64,000 bases of DNA, taken from contig OY782679.1 of assembly GCA_963678055.1 (NCBI GenBank), positions 1,736,001-1,800,000 of the forward strand. Reading direction: 5' to 3'. The DNA is from CAXXOK01 sp963678055 (GTDB lineage Bacteria; Bacillota; Clostridia; Christensenellales; Aristaeellaceae). The notes under the pieces are model-generated. The model made no database searches. It worked only from the letters and a program-made list of their open reading frames with translations, and was not told the origin of the DNA. The position numbers were made by a program, and so were the translations under genes. Every line of letters starts with the position of its first letter. Position 1 is the stretch's first letter. This document shows positions 40,901 through 49,193 of the stretch, piece by piece.

Positions 40901-43312
40901 ATGGAACAGGCCAAGCGTAAAAAACCATTGACCCGCCTCCCCGTCCTGCCGCTCAGAGGAACAATGGTCTTTCCGCATATGGTGCTGCATTTTGACGTGG
41001 GACGCGCCAAAAGCGTATCCGCGCTAGAAAAAGCAATGCTTGAAGACCAGCGTATCTTTTTGGTCGCGCAGCGTGACGCTGACGTGGACAACCCTTCGCT
41101 GGATGACTTATACACCGTAGGCACCATTGCCAAAGTAAAACAGGTGCTCAATCTGCCGGGAGACAGCCTTCGAGTGCTGGTCGCCGGTGAGAAGCGCGCT
41201 AAACTGAAAAACATCGTCCAGGAGGACCCGTTTCTTCTGGCGGAAATAAGCGTTGTACCCAACCGCCGCCCTAAGGATACCGACGAAATGCAGGCGCTGG
41301 TGCGTACGACCCATGCGATTTTTGAGGAATATTGTTCCCAGAGCAATCGTGTGTCGCAGGAAACGCTGCAAAACGTAATGGCTATCAATAAACCCAATCA
41401 ACTGGCTGATGTCATCGCCGCCAATGCGCTTACGCAGTTCTCTGCCCGGCAGGAATTATTGGAAATCACCAATGTGCAAAAGCGGCTGGAGAAGCTCTGC
41501 ACGATTTTGCTTAGGGAAACCGAGCTAAGCGAGCTGGAGAAAAATATCCAGGCACGCATTAAAGTACAGATCGAAAAAAACCAGAAAGACTTTTACCTGC
41601 GCGAGCAGATTAAAGCCATTCAGACCGAGCTGGGCGATAAAGACCAGACCGATGTGGAAGATCTGCGCGAGCGGCTGCAAAATGCCCCGCTCAACGATGA
41701 AGCCCGCCAAAAGGCCGAGCGTGAGCTGGACAGGCTGTCGCACATGATGCCCGGCACCCCCGAGATCAACATCAGCCGCACCTATGTGGAGTGGATTTTG
41801 GATCTGCCCTGGGGCGTTACCACGGAAGACAACCTGAACCTCAAACATGCACGTAAAATTCTGGATACCGATCACTACGGCCTCATGGACGTAAAGGACC
41901 GGATTATCGAATACCTTGCCGTGCTGCGCATGAAAAAAGATATGCGCGGGCCCATCCTGTGCTTTGTCGGCCCTCCGGGCATTGGCAAAACCAGTATTGT
42001 CCGCGCTGTGGCATCCGCAGTTGGCCGCAAGTTTGTGCAAATGTCGCTGGGCGGCGTACGCGATGAAGCGGAAATCCGCGGTCACAGGCGTACCTACGTC
42101 GGTGCCATCCCCGGTCGTATCATCGCCGGGCTGAAACAGGCAGGCAGCATGAACCCTGTGTTCCTGTTTGATGAAATTGATAAAATGTCCAGCGATTTCC
42201 GCGGCAATCCCGCGGCAGCCATGCTGGAAGTACTCGATGGCGAGCAGAACAATGCGTTCCGCGATCACTACATGGAATTGCCTGTTGATTTAAGCCGCGT
42301 CATGTTCATTACCACGGCCAACACGATTGATTCCATTCCCCCGGCGCTTTTGGACAGGCTGGAGATTATCGAAGTCCCCAGCTACACCGAGCTGGACAAG
42401 TTGAAGATCGCGTCCAAGCATCTGTTGCCAAAGCAAATCAAAGAACACGGCCTTAGCCCCCGGAGCGTAACCATGTCCAGCGCTGTAATGCTCAAGCTGA
42501 TTGACGGCTACACCCGCGAAGCGGGCGTCCGTACGCTGGAGCGCCAGGTCGCGCGCATTGTGCGCAAGGCTGCAGTAGAAATACTCGATACCTCGGTGAA
42601 GTCCGTCAGCGTGACGGCTGCAAAACTGAAGGCATACCTGGGTGCACCCCGCTTTACACGCGAGGATTTGGAGACGGAAAACCTGGTCGGTATTGTCAAC
42701 GGCCTGGCCGTTACCTCCTTCGGCGGTGAAACGCTGGCGGTGGAATGCTCCATCATGCAAGGCAACGGCGCGTTGCAGCTGACCGGTAAACTCGGCGATG
42801 TGATGCAGGAAAGCGCGAAAGCTGCCCTGTCCTGGGTTCGTACCAACTCCGAAGCCTGGGGCATCCCCGTGAATTACTTCAAAGAACACGATATTCACTT
42901 CCATGTGCCCGAAGGTGCTGTGCCCAAGGATGGCCCTTCCGCCGGTACGGCCATGACCACCGCATTGACCAGTGCGATTCTCACCATCCCCGTCCGTCAG
43001 GATGTGGCCATGACCGGTGAGATTACCCTGCGCGGTCGCATACTGCCCATCGGCGGTCTGAAGGAAAAGCTGCTGGCTGCAAGCCGTGCCAACCTGAAGA
43101 CTGTGCTCATCCCCAAAGGCAACATCAAGGACTTGGAAAATGTGCCCGATGTGGTATTGAATAAACTGTGCGTCATCCCCGTTGAGCGGATGACCGACGT
43201 ACTCCCCCACGCGCTGACATCTCCGCCTGAAAACAAGCCAAACCCAGGCGACTTTACCGCTATACCTGCACAGCTACCACAGTGTGAACGCCCGTCCTAC
43301 CCAAGGGCTTAA
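40901..43312 (+). CDS. lon: Lon protease
   Basis: 803 residues. The N-terminal substrate domain (LPVLPLRGTMVFPHM) precedes the AAA+ module with GPPGIGKTS and VFLFDEIDKM. The proteolytic domain has the catalytic serine in PKDGPSAGTAM and the lysine in GGLKEKLLAA. TAGGAGGAAC precedes the ATG. It degrades damaged proteins in the cytoplasm and overlaps the clp cluster functionally. Confidence 0.96.
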   Translation: MEQAKRKKPLTRLPVLPLRGTMVFPHMVLHFDVGRAKSVSALEKAMLEDQRIFLVAQRDADVDNPSLDDLYTVGTIAKVKQVLNLPGDSLRVLVAGEKRAKLKNIVQEDPFLLAEISVVPNRRPKDTDEMQALVRTTHAIFEEYCSQSNRVSQETLQNVMAINKPNQLADVIAANALTQFSARQELLEITNVQKRLEKLCTILLRETELSELEKNIQARIKVQIEKNQKDFYLREQIKAIQTELGDKDQTDVEDLRERLQNAPLNDEARQKAERELDRLSHMMPGTPEINISRTYVEWILDLPWGVTTEDNLNLKHARKILDTDHYGLMDVKDRIIEYLAVLRMKKDMRGPILCFVGPPGIGKTSIVRAVASAVGRKFVQMSLGGVRDEAEIRGHRRTYVGAIPGRIIAGLKQAGSMNPVFLFDEIDKMSSDFRGNPAAAMLEVLDGEQNNAFRDHYMELPVDLSRVMFITTANTIDSIPPALLDRLEIIEVPSYTELDKLKIASKHLLPKQIKEHGLSPRSVTMSSAVMLKLIDGYTREAGVRTLERQVARIVRKAAVEILDTSVKSVSVTAAKLKAYLGAPRFTREDLETENLVGIVNGLAVTSFGGETLAVECSIMQGNGALQLTGKLGDVMQESAKAALSWVRTNSEAWGIPVNYFKEHDIHFHVPEGAVPKDGPSAGTAMTTALTSAILTIPVRQDVAMTGEITLRGRILPIGGLKEKLLAASRANLKTVLIPKGNIKDLENVPDVVLNKLCVIPVERMTDVLPHALTSPPENKPNPGDFTAIPAQLPQCERPSYPRA

Positions 43313-43315
43313 GCG

Positions 43316-43897
43316 ATGGAAATTCAAAGCGCAGTCTTTGTCACCAGCATGGCGGATTACCACGAACAGCCGCCCATCACCCTGCCCCAGTTGGCAGTGG
43401 TGGGGCGCAGCAACGTGGGAAAAAGCTCACTGATCAATACCCTGTGCCGGCAAAGAAAGCTTTGCAAAATTTCCGGTACGCCGGGCAAAACCCGGCTGAT
43501 TAACGTATTTTTAATCAACGATACCTTTCATCTAGTCGACCTGCCCGGCTACGGCTTTGCCAAAGTGAATAAAGCCGAAAAGAAACGCTGGGGTCAAATG
43601 ATGGAAACTTATTTTCACGAAAGCAGCTTGCTGAAACATGCCCTGCAGCTGGTAGACATCCGGCACGAGCCCTCAGCGGACGATGCCGCAATGGCCGCAT
43701 TCTACCGCAGTGCCGGCATCCCCTTTACGGTGGTTGCCACCAAGGCGGATAAAATCAGCCGTGGCGCGCGCATGAAACACATTGCCCCCATTTGCCGCAT
43801 TATGCAAAAACAGCCCTGGGAAGTGATTCCCTTTTCTGCTGAAGACGGTACAGGCCGCCAAGAATTACTTAAGCACATCCAGGACATCCTGTCCTGA
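43316..43897 (+). CDS. ysxC: Ribosome biogenesis GTPase YsxC/EngB
   Basis: 193 residues. G1 is GRSNVGKSSL, the G2 threonine lies in GTPGKTRLIN, G3 is DLPGYGFAKV and G4 is TKADK. It is needed for 50S subunit assembly. It starts 3 bases after lon, the usual Firmicutes order. Confidence 0.95.
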   Translation: MEIQSAVFVTSMADYHEQPPITLPQLAVVGRSNVGKSSLINTLCRQRKLCKISGTPGKTRLINVFLINDTFHLVDLPGYGFAKVNKAEKKRWGQMMETYFHESSLLKHALQLVDIRHEPSADDAAMAAFYRSAGIPFTVVATKADKISRGARMKHIAPICRIMQKQPWEVIPFSAEDGTGRQELLKHIQDILS

Positions 43898-43937
43898 TCC
43901 ACGCATCATCCCATTTTATATATAGGGAGAGATCATT

Positions 43938-45053
43938 ATGATTCATGTGGAAACGCTTCAGAAAACCCCGCAGGGCGTACGCCCGTTTTTAGCGCTGCCC
44001 AAGCGACTGTACCGCAAGGACCCGTACTGGGTACCACCGATGAAACGCATGGAAGTCCATCACCTGATCGGGGTGCATAATCCCTGGCGTAACGGCCCGC
44101 ATGAGCTGTTTTTAGCCTATGACGATGAACGCCCCGTTGCCAGAGTGCTGGCTGGCGTGGACGAACGCATAAACGAACGGCTGGGGCAACAGCGCGGCTA
44201 TATTGCGCTGTTTGAAAGCGAAAATAACATGGAATATGCCCGTGCCGTACTGGACGCTGCCGTGCATTTTCTAAAGGAACAGGGTGCCACGGTAATTATC
44301 GGTCCAAGCGAACCGGGCTTTGACGATTACACTGAAGGACTGCTTTACGAAGGCTTTGACAGTCTTAACTCCCTGTTTAATCCCTACAATCCCCCCTACT
44401 ACCACCATTTCTTTACCGAATACGGCTTTGAAAAGTTCCGTGACCACCATGCCTATCTGCTGAAGATGAGCGAGTTCCCTGCCGACATGTACCAACGGCT
44501 GTCGAACATGGCGCAAAAGCGCTTTGGGTTCCGTGTGGTTCCAGCAGACATTCGCCCTGATAACCAGGAAGAGCTTGCACGCGATGTGGCAAACATGATT
44601 GCCAAAGCCCTGCCGCCCGATTCCGAGGTTACGCCCCCGACGATTGACGATATTCTGTATGAGCTGAAATCGCTGCTGCGGTACACCAAAGCGGATCTTC
44701 CGGTCATTGCCTACGCGGGCGACCGTATGGTTGGCGTTGCAGTGGCGTTTTCGGACTTCTCCCGCCTGGCCAAGGCCATCAACGGCAGCCTGTTTCCCTT
44801 TGGCTGGGTGACGCGGATTTTCCACAAGGTGCGCTCCGCACGCTGTTCCATGGTATTTGTTGCGCCGGACTTTCACAATAAAGCCGTCAACGCCGCCATG
44901 ATTTTGGAAATGTACAAGCGTGCCAAGCAGCTCGGCATTACTGCGTTTGAACTATCCGCCATCGATGAAACCAACTTGCAGAGCGCAATCTCTCTGGAGC
45001 GCGCAGGGGCAAGGCATTACCGCACCTACCGCCAGTATCAGCTTACGCTGTAA
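43938..45053 (+). CDS. GNAT-fold protein, YghO-like, possible N-acyltransferase
   Basis: 371 residues. The N-terminal half has FLALPKRLYRKDPYWVPPMK and the IIGPSEPGFDDYTEGLLYEGF segment. The C-terminal half has a second GNAT-type lobe (VFVAPDFHNKAVNAAMILEMYKRAKQLG) and ends SLERAGARHYRTYRQYQL. This matches a family of double-GNAT proteins found beside diverse genes; the acyl donor and acceptor are unknown. GGGAGAG precedes the ATG. A bidirectional terminator follows. Confidence 0.7.
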   Translation: MIHVETLQKTPQGVRPFLALPKRLYRKDPYWVPPMKRMEVHHLIGVHNPWRNGPHELFLAYDDERPVARVLAGVDERINERLGQQRGYIALFESENNMEYARAVLDAAVHFLKEQGATVIIGPSEPGFDDYTEGLLYEGFDSLNSLFNPYNPPYYHHFFTEYGFEKFRDHHAYLLKMSEFPADMYQRLSNMAQKRFGFRVVPADIRPDNQEELARDVANMIAKALPPDSEVTPPTIDDILYELKSLLRYTKADLPVIAYAGDRMVGVAVAFSDFSRLAKAINGSLFPFGWVTRIFHKVRSARCSMVFVAPDFHNKAVNAAMILEMYKRAKQLGITAFELSAIDETNLQSAISLERAGARHYRTYRQYQLTL

Positions 45054-45064
45054 GTAGATAAACA

Positions 45065-45099
45065 AAACCAGCCCCGCCAAATGGCGGGGCTGGTTTGTT
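45065..45099. terminator. Bidirectional intrinsic terminator
   Basis: AAACCAGCCCCGCCA (45065-45079) pairs with TGGCGGGGCTGGTTT (45082-45096). A and T tracts on both sides allow it to serve both convergent genes. Confidence 0.88.
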
Positions 45100-45107
45100 T
45101 CTCTTAT

Positions 45108-46745
45108 TTACTTGGTCGGTGCGTTACACACCAGACAGGGTATGAGCGATTTGTACGGCGATTCGCCAAGCTCCCCGAAGGTGAAGGCATCCATAGGCAG
45201 GTACTTTTCATTAACCGATCTGCAAGAGGGGTCTGCGTGATAGTATTTGCCACCATCGGCGTTGTAGTACAGCGGTGTATTATCCGGTGGAATCGGCGTA
45301 ACCGTTGTGCGCGGAGCCGGAGTATAAATCGCTGCAATATTATCCGGCAGCGGTGTATCGGTCGCGGTTGACTCGTTAGTCGCCAGCGTGTTGGGATCAA
45401 CAAACCAGTCTCCCGATTCCTGCACCATCAAAATGTTGAAGCGATAGCGTACAGGATCGTTGCCATTATTTTTATCAATGGTCGCGCTCATGGTCACAGC
45501 TCTGGACGTATCGGTGCTGGAGCCGGATATGGACTCGATTGTATAGTCAATCGGCGTCCGGTTCGCGGCCACATTGAACAGCGATACCGCCGCATCCGTC
45601 TGTGCCGCTCGCCATGTAGGCATTACGTAATTGAGCATCGATTCAATGTCATTGTTGGCCCAGTAATCCATAAAGGCAGCCAGCCTGAGACCCGTATCGG
45701 TTTCCGCGGGGGGCACCTCGACAGGTTTTTCGGTCGGTGCCTGGTCCGGTAGATATCCCATGGCTTCATCGGAGGGTTCTTCCGTGATGGCCGGCGTCGG
45801 CTGGGGCGTGATATTCAAGTTATTGTTCACAGGATCGCCACTGGCACCTGACAGCATGATAACCAGCAGGATAACACACATCAGTCCATATCCGATGGTG
45901 ATCCCTGTACGCAGCGACGAGGTGAACGCCTGCCGATACCAAAGCATACCGACTGATGCCGCACTGGCTGTCATAAACAGATAACGAAGCAAATCAAATC
46001 CTTCGTCCCGCAGTGCAATACAAACAACAAACGCTAGCGGTAAAATGATATATAACAGCATTTTCAGCCAGTTTTCAATATTAAACGGTTGTTTTGGTTG
46101 CCGTACAGGCGGTTGCTCCGGCGGCATACCACCGCCACCGTTTCCGTAGGCGGGATACCCTCCCATGGAATCGTTTGGCATCATGGGCGCCTGTTGCCTG
46201 TTAAACAGCGGCTGCCCATATTGCGGATAGGCCATACCTTGCGGCGGCGGGCTTTGCTGTGGCATATGCTGCTGTTGTGGCATTTGCTGCATCACAGGCA
46301 TCGCAGGTTCCGCCTGCATCACAGCGGGCGGTACATACCCCTGCGCTCTGACACCGGCTGCCATAGGCTGTTGGCCTCGGGCTGCGGCATTTGCCAGCGG
46401 CGGCATGGGTGCACCGGTATACGGAGCCGAATAGCTGGGAGTACCGCCAGGGTACCCCCCCTGCATACCCGCATTTTGCTGCGGATACGGCATATTGTTT
46501 GCGCCGGGATTTTGCGGTGGATAGGCCGCAAACGGCATCGCATTTTGCTGAGGCAAGGGGTTTGCGTAAATGCTCTGGGGCATTGTAAGCGGATCGGCCG
46601 AACCATCTGGAGGCGCGCTAAATTCCGGTTTGGGTTTCTGCGTGAAATCCAAATCCGGATTGGGTTCTGCCTGTCGTTTATTGAATCCTCGTCTTTGCAT
46701 ACCATAAGTTGGCGTAGAGGTATACTTCGTACGGCCTGAGTTCAT
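45108..46745 (-). CDS. Pro/Gln-rich membrane protein with external Cys/His C-terminal domain
   Basis: 545 residues. The first 210 residues are of low complexity (Pro, Gln, Met, Tyr, Gly; MPQQQHMPQQSPPPQG-like) and lie in the cytoplasm. Three or four membrane helices (about 230-310) follow, then a Pro/Thr/Glu linker. An external domain about 360-470 (FMDYWANNDIESMLNYVMP) resembles NTF2-like folds. The last 50 residues carry YYHADPSCRSVNEKY and LIPCLVCNAP, a His/Cys pattern that could bind metal. I do not recognise the family. AAGGAG sets the ATG at 46745. Confidence 0.6.
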   Translation of the reverse strand: MNSGRTKYTSTPTYGMQRRGFNKRQAEPNPDLDFTQKPKPEFSAPPDGSADPLTMPQSIYANPLPQQNAMPFAAYPPQNPGANNMPYPQQNAGMQGGYPGGTPSYSAPYTGAPMPPLANAAARGQQPMAAGVRAQGYVPPAVMQAEPAMPVMQQMPQQQHMPQQSPPPQGMAYPQYGQPLFNRQQAPMMPNDSMGGYPAYGNGGGGMPPEQPPVRQPKQPFNIENWLKMLLYIILPLAFVVCIALRDEGFDLLRYLFMTASAASVGMLWYRQAFTSSLRTGITIGYGLMCVILLVIMLSGASGDPVNNNLNITPQPTPAITEEPSDEAMGYLPDQAPTEKPVEVPPAETDTGLRLAAFMDYWANNDIESMLNYVMPTWRAAQTDAAVSLFNVAANRTPIDYTIESISGSSTDTSRAVTMSATIDKNNGNDPVRYRFNILMVQESGDWFVDPNTLATNESTATDTPLPDNIAAIYTPAPRTTVTPIPPDNTPLYYNADGGKYYHADPSCRSVNEKYLPMDAFTFGELGESPYKSLIPCLVCNAPTK

Positions 46746-46793
46746 GCACAGTCTCCTTAGAGCGTCTCAACCAGTTGATTTTGGAAGACTTAC

Positions 46794-46821
46794 ATTATAT
46801 CATATATTTCTTTTTTGTAAA
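46794..46821 (-). promoter_or_regulatory. Promoter of the Pro/Gln-rich membrane protein gene
   Basis: TTTACA (46821-46816) and TATAAT (46799-46794) on the minus strand with a 16-base spacer. Confidence 0.65.
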
Positions 46822-46893
46822 CAAGATGATGTAAATTATTAATTTCCTTCACCGGTTGTAACAATTTAGAAGTTTCCGGGTGGTATTATTCTA

Positions 46894-47829
46894 TCATTGC
46901 CCGCTGGCCTTGGCCTCGGTATCCAGCTGTAGCTTCGGCTCGTGATACTCCGCGCCTTCATTGTAATACACCTTTTCCGGAGGCGTTTCTAAGATCTCCG
47001 GGTTTTTCAGGCATTGGTTCATAATGGTGAACATCTTGGCAAAGGTCGCCCCGGCGCATACGCGCTCGTCCACCGTAACCCCAACCGGGATTTTGGCATA
47101 GCGTACGGGCTCGCCCTTGGCATTGACCGTATACCCGCGGTTCGGCGTACCCAGACCGAAAAACATGCTGGTGTTGCCGAAATTATAAATATGATGGTAC
47201 ACGCTTTTCAGCCCGATGGATGCATTGTTCGTCAGCCACAGCCCAACATGGAAGGGCAGCTCATCAATCAATACGCCGGGCATAATTCCGTAGCGATCCA
47301 AAAAGCGCAGTACCCATACCAGGCACGAGGTCAACCCCGGTACTTTCAGCACAAAGCGCGCAATCTTAATCGCGCCGCCGGGCATCTCATTTTTGCGGTT
47401 TTCCAGAACCTTCTTATGCACGCGCGCCTGCACATCGTAAATGGTGTCGCTGGGGTCAAAGCGGACTTTGATCGTGTTTTCCTTGATGCTTCCGTCCTCG
47501 GTGTCCATCAGCACAACGAGAGCGCAGGTCAGTTCCGTGCGATTATAGTACTGCTTATTGATGATGAAACGGTTGATCTCCGGAACCTGCGATATCGCCC
47601 GCACATAGGCAGCGATGAGAAGCTGCAAGAATGTGATCTTAATATTCTCATCTCTGGCCTTCTTGGCGATATAACGCATCATCGGTTCATAGTCCAAATC
47701 ATGGTTTAAATATACCATCGCATCGCAGCGCATTGGCATTACATAAGGCGTAGCCTCAATAATGGGGTCCAAATGGCGTACGCGGCGACCATCATGCCGA
47801 CGTCCAAACAAAATGTTTCTTCCTCTCAT
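46894..47829 (-). CDS. Stand-alone 2-oxoacid dehydrogenase acyltransferase-like (CAT-fold) protein with degenerate active site
   Basis: 311 residues corresponding only to the catalytic domain of E2 acyltransferases, with no lipoyl or E1/E3-binding domain and no E1/E3 genes nearby. VYLNHDLDYEPMMRYIAK and IKITFLQLLIAAYVRAI match the domain start. At its end the canonical DHRVIDG motif reads DERVCAG, so the catalytic His becomes Glu and the Asp becomes Ala. It therefore may not use the E2 mechanism. The start is uncertain: the ATG at 47829 lacks a site, whereas a TTG at 47811 has AGAGG about 10 bases upstream. Confidence 0.7.
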   Translation of the reverse strand: MRGRNILFGRRHDGRRVRHLDPIIEATPYVMPMRCDAMVYLNHDLDYEPMMRYIAKKARDENIKITFLQLLIAAYVRAISQVPEINRFIINKQYYNRTELTCALVVLMDTEDGSIKENTIKVRFDPSDTIYDVQARVHKKVLENRKNEMPGGAIKIARFVLKVPGLTSCLVWVLRFLDRYGIMPGVLIDELPFHVGLWLTNNASIGLKSVYHHIYNFGNTSMFFGLGTPNRGYTVNAKGEPVRYAKIPVGVTVDERVCAGATFAKMFTIMNQCLKNPEILETPPEKVYYNEGAEYHEPKLQLDTEAKASGQ

Positions 47830-47850
47830 TAGTCAGTATAAAACTTAATC

Positions 47851-47879
47851 ATTGTATCGTTTTGTATTTCATTCGTCAA
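47851..47879 (-). promoter_or_regulatory. Promoter of the acyltransferase-like gene
   Basis: TTGACG (47879-47874) and TACAAT (47856-47851) on the minus strand with 17 bases between. It is back to back with the galM promoter. Confidence 0.65.
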
Positions 47880-47886
47880 GGCAACC

Positions 47887-47915
47887 TTGACCCACCAGCC
47901 GCCCTGCGCTATACT
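47887..47915 (+). promoter_or_regulatory. Promoter of galM
   Basis: TTGACC (47887-47892) and TATACT (47910-47915) with a 17-base spacer, 28 bases before the galM ATG. Confidence 0.65.
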
Positions 47916-47942
47916 GGAGGAAATTTCTGTCGGAGGAATATC

Positions 47943-48980
47943 ATGCAAATTGTAAAAAAGGCTTACGGAAAAAACAAGAATAATCAACCTGTAACGGAAT
48001 ACACCCTCACCAATGCGGTCGGCGCATCTGTATCGATACTGGATCTGGGCGGAACGGTAACCCGCATGCTGATGCCCGATAAATTCGGCATCCTCGGTGA
48101 TGTGGTACTGGGGTACGACGATGCCCAGGGCTATATTGAAAACGGCGGGTACTTAGGTGCACTCATCGGGCGGGTCGGAAACCGCATCGGCGGTGCTACG
48201 TTTGATTTGGACGGGAAGACCTATCCCCTACAAGCCAACAACGGGCCCAACAACCTGCATGGCGGGCCGGATGGCTTTGACCAGCGGATGTTTGCCGTTG
48301 AAGAAATTGAAGGCGGTCTCCGCCTGTCGCTGACAAGCCCGGACGGCGACCAAGGCTTCCCCGGAACCCTGCAAGTAACGGCGGACTATCTGTTTAGTGA
48401 CGATAACGCGCTGACCATACGCTATCATGCGACGACGGATCAGCCGACGATTGTTAACCTGACCAATCACAGCTATTTCAACCTGAACGGACATGGTTCG
48501 GGCGATGTTAAAAACCTGGTTCTGCAAGTGTTTGCCGATACCGTGACCGAAGTGGACAAGGGTTTGATTCCCACCGGAAAGTTCCTTCAGGCCAAAGACC
48601 TGGTCTATGGATTCCAGACACCGACACGCCTTGGCGATGTGCTGAATAACCCGGACGCCACCATGGAAAACGCCGGTGGTGTGGACTTTAATTACTGCGC
48701 GGGGCAAGAGGGCCAGCGCAAGCTCATCGCAACGCTCTACTCCCCCAAAACCGGCCGGTATATGGAAACCTTCACCGATTTACCCGGCGTACAGGTGTAT
48801 ACGGGGCAGGGCCTTAATCAGCCCGGCAAGTGCGGCGTGCTGTTTAAGCCCTACAACGGCATTTGCCTGGAAACCCAGGGCTATCCCGATGCCATCCACC
48901 ACGATAACTTCCCAAGCGTTGTCTTACGCCCCGGTCAGGAGTATACCACCGAGACGACCTATCGCTTTTCAGCACGTTAA
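47943..48980 (+). CDS. galM: Aldose 1-epimerase (galactose mutarotase)
   Basis: 345 residues from the ATG at 47943 behind GGAGG. Conserved elements are GYLGALIGRVGNRIGGATF, NNGPNNLHGGPDGFD with the catalytic region His, LTNHSYFNLNG and GICLETQGYPDAIHHDNFP with the catalytic Glu region. It interconverts alpha and beta anomers of hexoses. The longer frame from 47862 begins before the promoter. Confidence 0.92.
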   Translation: MQIVKKAYGKNKNNQPVTEYTLTNAVGASVSILDLGGTVTRMLMPDKFGILGDVVLGYDDAQGYIENGGYLGALIGRVGNRIGGATFDLDGKTYPLQANNGPNNLHGGPDGFDQRMFAVEEIEGGLRLSLTSPDGDQGFPGTLQVTADYLFSDDNALTIRYHATTDQPTIVNLTNHSYFNLNGHGSGDVKNLVLQVFADTVTEVDKGLIPTGKFLQAKDLVYGFQTPTRLGDVLNNPDATMENAGGVDFNYCAGQEGQRKLIATLYSPKTGRYMETFTDLPGVQVYTGQGLNQPGKCGVLFKPYNGICLETQGYPDAIHHDNFPSVVLRPGQEYTTETTYRFSAR

Positions 48981-48983
48981 AAA

Positions 48984-49013
48984 TTGACAAATAACCATAC
49001 TGCGTGCTAAGAT
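48984..49013 (+). promoter_or_regulatory. Promoter of the ABC-F leader transcript
   Basis: A perfect TTGACA (48984-48989) and TAAGAT (49008-49013), 18 bases apart, with a TGC extension just before the -10 box. Confidence 0.75.
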
Positions 49014-49046
49014 TTGAATAGCACTTTAAGAAACGGAGTTGAAACG

Positions 49047-49058
49047 ATGCGTAAATAA
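49047..49058 (+). CDS. Three-codon leader ORF upstream of the ABC-F gene
   Basis: ATG-CGT-AAA-TAA encodes Met-Arg-Lys and is preceded by CGGAG with an 8-base spacer, a better ribosome binding site than most genes here. Very short upstream ORFs are known in leaders of ABC-F ribosome protection genes, where antibiotic-stalled ribosomes change the RNA fold. Confidence 0.6.
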   Translation: MRK

Positions 49059-49160
49059 GCCTGCCACCCTAACCCATTAGGGACACGCACCAATCAGCCA
49101 AATATTTTGGCCTGTTTGCGTTTGGCGGGATTGCGCAGCCGTTAGGCTCTGTTTTTCTTT
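49058..49160 (+). promoter_or_regulatory. Candidate antibiotic-responsive attenuator of the ABC-F gene
   Basis: CCCTAA/TTAGGG (49067-49072, 49077-49082) forms one hairpin. CCTAAC within it (49068-49073) can instead pair with GTTAGG (49141-49146) just before GTTTTTCTTT. GCCAAA (49097-49102) can pair with TTTGGC at 49106 or at 49121. These mutually exclusive pairings next to a T run suggest a terminator/antiterminator switch. Confidence 0.5.
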
Positions 49161-49193
49161 GCCGTCCCGTGCTTTATCACCGAGGTAATTTCG

